Part shown: piece by piece, positions 6,866 through 9,494 of the stretch
Numbering within the stretch: the first letter of the stretch is position 1
How the letters are laid out: each line of letters begins with the position of its first letter
Assembly: GCA_013821525.1 (NCBI GenBank)
Contig: JACDGR010000106.1
Span: 1-9,494, forward strand
Direction: 5' to 3'
Length of the DNA stretch: 9,494 nucleotides
Source: Actinomycetota bacterium
Lineage (GTDB): Bacteria; Actinomycetota; Thermoleophilia; Gaiellales; Gaiellaceae
Notes under the pieces: model-generated
Told to the model about the DNA's origin: nothing
Databases searched by the model: none
Seen by the model: only the letters and a program-made list of their open reading frames with translations
Translations under genes and position numbers: made by a program

Positions 6866-7633
6866 ATGCAGGAGATCCGAGGTTCTGGACTTCCCCCCAA
6901 CGTAGGTCGAGGCTGCAGATCGCGACCGGGACTCTGGTTTGAACGCGACTGGCCTCATCCGCAGCTCGATCGCCAAGACAGCGTCGTCGCGTTGTTCGCG
7001 TCGACCGGCGTGTTGCTGCTCGGGGCGTCGCTTCTTGTCGCGTTCCTCCTTCGCCCGCCGCTACTTGGCTGGGTTGGCTTTGCCGTTGTCTGCGCGATTG
7101 TCGTCGCATTGGCGACGGTGGCGGCGGTCGCCTTTCCGCGCCTGCGGGTCAGCCGTCCGGAGCCTGCCGCCGCGACCGATGGTCAAACGCGGCTCTTGGT
7201 CGTCGCCGACGAGCACTGCGGTTCACCCGGACTGTGGAAGGCGATCGACTCGCGACTCGACGGCGCAGTCGCGGTCCACCTGGTGGTGCCGGTGCGCGTC
7301 TCTCACCTGCACTACCTGACGAACGACGAGGCAAGCGAATCGCGGGAAGCCGATGATCGTGTGCGGCTCGCGGTGGGCCTGCTCAGCCAGCGCGGTGTCG
7401 CGGTAACTGGAGCAGTCGGCAGCGACGACCCGCTGGAGTCGATCGCCGGCGCGCTCACAACCTTCCCCGCGACGCATGTGTTGCTCGCGACCTCGACCGA
7501 ACAGGACTCGTACTGGCTCGAGCATGGGCTACTGGCCAAGGCGCGCGCACTGACGCCGCTCGAGGTCAGCCACGTCGTCGTTCCGCCGTCGCCATCCGCT
7601 GAACCTCTGGTCCGGTCACGGAATGAGAGCTGA
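6866..7633 (+). CDS. Two-helix membrane protein with Usp-like cytoplasmic domain
   Basis: Up to 255 residues. Two hydrophobic segments, about 40-62 (VALFASTGVLLLGASLLVAFLL) and 67-90, form a hairpin in the membrane. A basic stretch (PRLRVSRP) follows, then a cytoplasmic alpha/beta domain from about 108: TRLLVVADEH, AVAVHLVVPVRV, a helix with VRLAVGLLSQRGVAVTGAVG, DPLESIAGAL, and THVLLATSTEQDSYWLEHGLLAKAR before SHVVVPP. This layout resembles universal-stress-type Rossmann domains in actinobacterial membrane proteins; the GxxG(9x)G ATP motif is not evident, so ATP binding is doubtful. The ATG at 6866 has no Shine-Dalgarno and the first 38 residues look unlike a protein. In-frame TTG 6992 and GTG 7010 are alternatives. 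The neighbouring frame from TTG 6939 (NATGLIRSSIAKTAS) looks more protein-like before the helix, so an upstream frameshift is possible. The function is unknown. Confidence 0.68.
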   Translation: MQEIRGSGLPPNVGRGCRSRPGLWFERDWPHPQLDRQDSVVALFASTGVLLLGASLLVAFLLRPPLLGWVGFAVVCAIVVALATVAAVAFPRLRVSRPEPAAATDGQTRLLVVADEHCGSPGLWKAIDSRLDGAVAVHLVVPVRVSHLHYLTNDEASESREADDRVRLAVGLLSQRGVAVTGAVGSDDPLESIAGALTTFPATHVLLATSTEQDSYWLEHGLLAKARALTPLEVSHVVVPPSPSAEPLVRSRNES

Positions 7634-7760
7634 TGGACGCCCATCCGAACATCGCGGCGGAGTGCGGGCTCGGCTATATCGCCGCCGCTGCCGCGACCGA
7701 GCACGGTCGCAGGTTCGCCCGGCGATGACACGCAGCGACGAAGAGCCGCACGGAAGCGAG

Positions 7761-8507
7761 ATGCGGGCGTTAGAAGCTGCGAGCCTGCGGCGCGCCCGTC
7801 TCGGTGTGTGGGAATACGAGGGCGGCGGCCTTGGCCCGGAGGATCCGCCGGCCGAGGTTGCGTTCGGCGGCGTGAGGATCCTTACCTGGCCGGGCGTGGT
7901 GATGACGCCGAGCCCGACGACAGAAGCGCTCGTCGACCGGGCGGTCGAATGCATCGGCACGCGGTCGGTCTTTGTCGCCGATGTCGGTACCGGCTCAGGT
8001 GCTGTGGCGGTTGCGATTGCCTCGCGGGCTCCAGGCGCCCGGATCTGGGCGACCGACGACAGCGAGGCTGCGGTTGGGCTCGCCCGCGCGAATGTCGCAA
8101 GGCACGGGCTGCAGGAGCGGGTAGAGGTGCTGCTCGGCAATCTACTCGAGCCGGTGCCGGGCGAGCTCGACCTCGTTGTCGCGAACCTCCCTTACCACGC
8201 CGAGGCGCGCTCGCGAGGACCCGCTGCAGGCGCGTGCCGCGAGGAGCCGGAACATGCGATCTATGCGCCCGGAGACGGCCTGGGATTCAACCGTGAGCTG
8301 ATCGAGGCGTGCAGGACGCGGCTGGAGGCGCGCGGCAATCTCGTCATCCAGCTCTACGGATCCGTGCTGAGCGCCCGACACGGCGAGCTCGACCAGCTGC
8401 TCAGGGAAATCGAGGCCAGGGCGGCCGAAGGCTGGGAGGCACGAATGGCTGCTACTGCAGAGGGAAGGGAGCACCGATGGAGCGCCTGGCATTCGTCGTC
8501 CGTCTGA
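7761..8507 (+). CDS. HemK/PrmC-like class I SAM methyltransferase
   Basis: 248 residues from ATG 7761, chosen because GGAAG (7752-7756) stands just before it; ATG 7725 in the same frame would add 12 residues. Motif I is VADVGTGSGAVAVAIA (about 72-87), the acidic residue after beta-2 is in ATDDSEAAVGLARANV (98-112), and the catalytic-type tetrapeptide is NLPY (142-145), matching the NPPY of HemK/PrmC and N6-adenine methyltransferases with Leu for the first Pro. A strand-helix-strand end, RLEARGNLVIQLYG, completes the Rossmann fold. PrmC proper methylates the glutamine of release-factor GGQ, but its N-terminal helical domain is absent here and is replaced by a short segment with VRILTWPGVVMTPSPTTEALVDRA. 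The substrate is therefore uncertain (protein Gln, rRNA base or small molecule). The gene ends 46 bp before the YeaO-type DUF488 gene. Confidence 0.8.
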   Translation: MRALEAASLRRARLGVWEYEGGGLGPEDPPAEVAFGGVRILTWPGVVMTPSPTTEALVDRAVECIGTRSVFVADVGTGSGAVAVAIASRAPGARIWATDDSEAAVGLARANVARHGLQERVEVLLGNLLEPVPGELDLVVANLPYHAEARSRGPAAGACREEPEHAIYAPGDGLGFNRELIEACRTRLEARGNLVIQLYGSVLSARHGELDQLLREIEARAAEGWEARMAATAEGREHRWSAWHSSSV

Positions 8508-8553
8508 AGAAAACGTGCACGCGCTCGTGCCGGCACTCGTCCCTGGAGCAGCG

Positions 8554-9252
8554 GTGGACATCCGCCTGAAGCGCGCCTACGACCCGGCGTCGACATCGGA
8601 CGGCTATCGGGTCCTCATCGACCGCCTCTGGCCGCGCGGAGTCTCGAAGAGGCGGGCCAATCTCGACGCGTGGGAAAAGGAGCTGCCGCCGAGCACCGAG
8701 CTAAGGGAATGGTTCGCGCACGACCCGAATCGCTTCGCCGAGTTCCGTCGCCGCTACATCGCCGAGCTTCGCCTGCATCGTCCGCGGCTGACGGAGCTCA
8801 GACGACGAGCGAGGCACGGGACACTCACCCTCGTCTACTCCGCCCACGACACCGAACACAACGACGCGGTCGTGCTCGCGGAGGTGCTGCGTCGCGGCCT
8901 GCCGAAATCGCACGCGACAGCAACGACGCCGACCGCTGACGGCTTGAAGAAACCAAGGCGTCCGGATTGTCAGGAACCCGTTGACCCGCTTCTGCGGGAA
9001 GGAGCGAAGAACATGAATGAAGCACGAATCAGAACGAAAAGTCGAAGCAGACCTCGACTGTGGTCGTCGGGGTTGACGGCTCTGCGGGAGCAAAAGAGGC
9101 GCTTCGCTGGGCGCTCAATGAGGCGCGTCTGCGTGAGTCGCCGCTGCGGGCCGTTCATGCCTGGATGTTCGGCTACATCGGCGGCAGCGTCGAAGGCTAT
9201 TCCTATTGGGGCGGTTCGCTCGGGTCTTACACTTCGCTCGGAGTCGACCTGA
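8554..9252 (+). CDS. DUF488 family protein (YeaO type) with run-on C-terminus
   Basis: I start at GTG 8554, which has a GGAG (8545-8548) five bases upstream; GTG 8515 in frame is a weaker alternative. Residues 1 to about 118 are a complete YeaO-type DUF488 domain: IRLKRAYDPASTSDGYRVLIDRLWPRGVSK, WEKELPPSTELREWFAHDP, EFRRRYIAEL, and LTLVYSAHDTEHNDAVVLAEVLRRGL. The family is normally about 115-125 residues. Here no stop follows; the frame runs another 114 codons as arginine/serine-rich sequence to TGA 9250-9252, overlapping the Usp gene by nearly 200 bases in another frame. The last 80 or so codons are evidently a shadow of Usp. The other two frames stop at 8939 and 8947, close to the expected domain end, so a small indel near 8905-8935 or a lost stop is likely. 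The function of the family is not established. Confidence 0.8.
   Translation: MDIRLKRAYDPASTSDGYRVLIDRLWPRGVSKRRANLDAWEKELPPSTELREWFAHDPNRFAEFRRRYIAELRLHRPRLTELRRRARHGTLTLVYSAHDTEHNDAVVLAEVLRRGLPKSHATATTPTADGLKKPRRPDCQEPVDPLLREGAKNMNEARIRTKSRSRPRLWSSGLTALREQKRRFAGRSMRRVCVSRRCGPFMPGCSATSAAASKAIPIGAVRSGLTLRSEST
8996..9004 (+). promoter_or_regulatory. Strong Shine-Dalgarno before ATG 9013
   Basis: GGGAAGGAG stands 8 bases before ATG 9013, the best ribosome binding site in the window. It lies inside the run-on DUF488 frame and points to a translation start for the Usp gene, yet that ATG is one base out of phase with the Usp body. Confidence 0.75.
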
Positions 9253-9494
9253 ACGAACTTCATCGAGCGGCCGAAGACCTGCTCGAGCGGGCGCTCGCCG
9301 AGCTCGGGCAGGAACCTCGAGACGTCGAGATCGAACGTCAGGTTGTTCAGGGTGCCGCCGCGGAGGTCTTGGTCGATTCCGCCACGGCAGGCGATCTCCT
9401 GGTAGTCGGCTCACGCGGCCACGGCGGCTTCGCCGGCCTGCTGCTCGGCTCTGTCAGCCAGCAATGCGTCCACCACGCGTCCTGCCCGGTCGTG
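9060..9494 (+). CDS. Universal stress protein (UspA family), N-terminus uncertain, cut by right edge
   Basis: 145 codons are visible from GTG 9060 to the edge. VVGVDGSAGAKEALRWALNEA is the first strand and helix of the UspA fold. The segment LLVVGSRGHGGFAGLLLGSVSQQ carries the nucleotide-binding signature (GSRGHGG then GSVS), and HHASCPVV is the last strand, so only a few residues are missing. Such proteins are small cytoplasmic ATP-binding stress proteins. Start problem: the Usp frame has TGA at 9018-9020 and the only normal start after it is GTG 9060, which has no Shine-Dalgarno. The strong site at 8996-9004 serves ATG 9013, one base out of phase. Adding one A to the AAAA run at 9037-9040 would give MNEARIRTKKSKQTSTVVVG, a typical Usp beginning, so a frameshift or base-call error there is likely. 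The protein may still start at 9060. Confidence 0.85.
   Translation, partial: MVVGVDGSAGAKEALRWALNEARLRESPLRAVHAWMFGYIGGSVEGYSYWGGSLGSYTSLGVDLNELHRAAEDLLERALAELGQEPRDVEIERQVVQGAAAEVLVDSATAGDLLVVGSRGHGGFAGLLLGSVSQQCVHHASCPVV

Noticed and set aside
1..9494. tRNA, rRNA, CRISPR array or insertion sequence
   Set aside because: No cloverleaf, rRNA-like sequence, regular short repeats or transposase motifs were recognised, although a short ncRNA cannot be excluded by eye.

Overview
The window is GC-rich bacterial DNA with many GTG starts, strong third-position G/C bias and long antisense shadow frames. Gene content (a GH65 and beta-phosphoglucomutase pair, a cupin, small DUF488 proteins, Usp proteins) suggests a high-GC actinobacterium. 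My best guess is class Thermoleophilia (Gaiellales or Solirubrobacterales type), but this rests on general resemblance and not on a marker gene. No rRNA, tRNA, CRISPR array or transposase was seen.

Layout. (1) Bases 1-502, minus strand: N-terminal part of a D-2-hydroxyacid dehydrogenase, running off the left edge and divergent from what follows. (2) 579-3670, plus strand: a carbohydrate pair, a beta-phosphoglucomutase-like HAD phosphatase/mutase overlapping by 4 bp a GH65 glycosidase/phosphorylase. The GH65 gene carries an in-frame amber stop at codon 674, after which homologous sequence continues in the same frame to a TAA at 3670. (3) 3760-5078, plus strand: a small zinc-ribbon protein, a cupin protein and a DUF488 protein, closely spaced. 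(4) 5092-6048, minus strand: an AlkA-type 3-methyladenine DNA glycosylase, convergent with the DUF488 gene. (5) 6198-6466, minus strand: a decayed, internally deleted ftsH remnant; beside it lie a 14-bp imperfect inverted repeat and a possible short-chain dehydrogenase remnant. The stretch 6505-6865 has no convincing gene. (6) 6866-9494, plus strand: a two-helix membrane protein with a Usp-like cytoplasmic domain, a HemK/PrmC-like methyltransferase, a second DUF488 protein (YeaO type), and a universal stress protein cut by the right edge.

How the genes work together. The GH65 enzyme (if a phosphorylase) would yield beta-glucose 1-phosphate, which the neighbouring mutase would turn into glucose 6-phosphate. 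The rest looks like a stress/repair-flavoured accessory stretch: alkylation repair, two DUF488 proteins of different subfamilies, and two Usp-type proteins. It shows clear erosion: the amber codon in GH65, the ftsH fossil, and a reading-frame anomaly at the DUF488/Usp junction (8908-9060), where the DUF488 frame lacks a stop and the strong ribosome binding site and ATG for Usp are one base out of frame. The most noteworthy observations are these damaged or possibly recoded genes; I did not find a convincing wholly new system.
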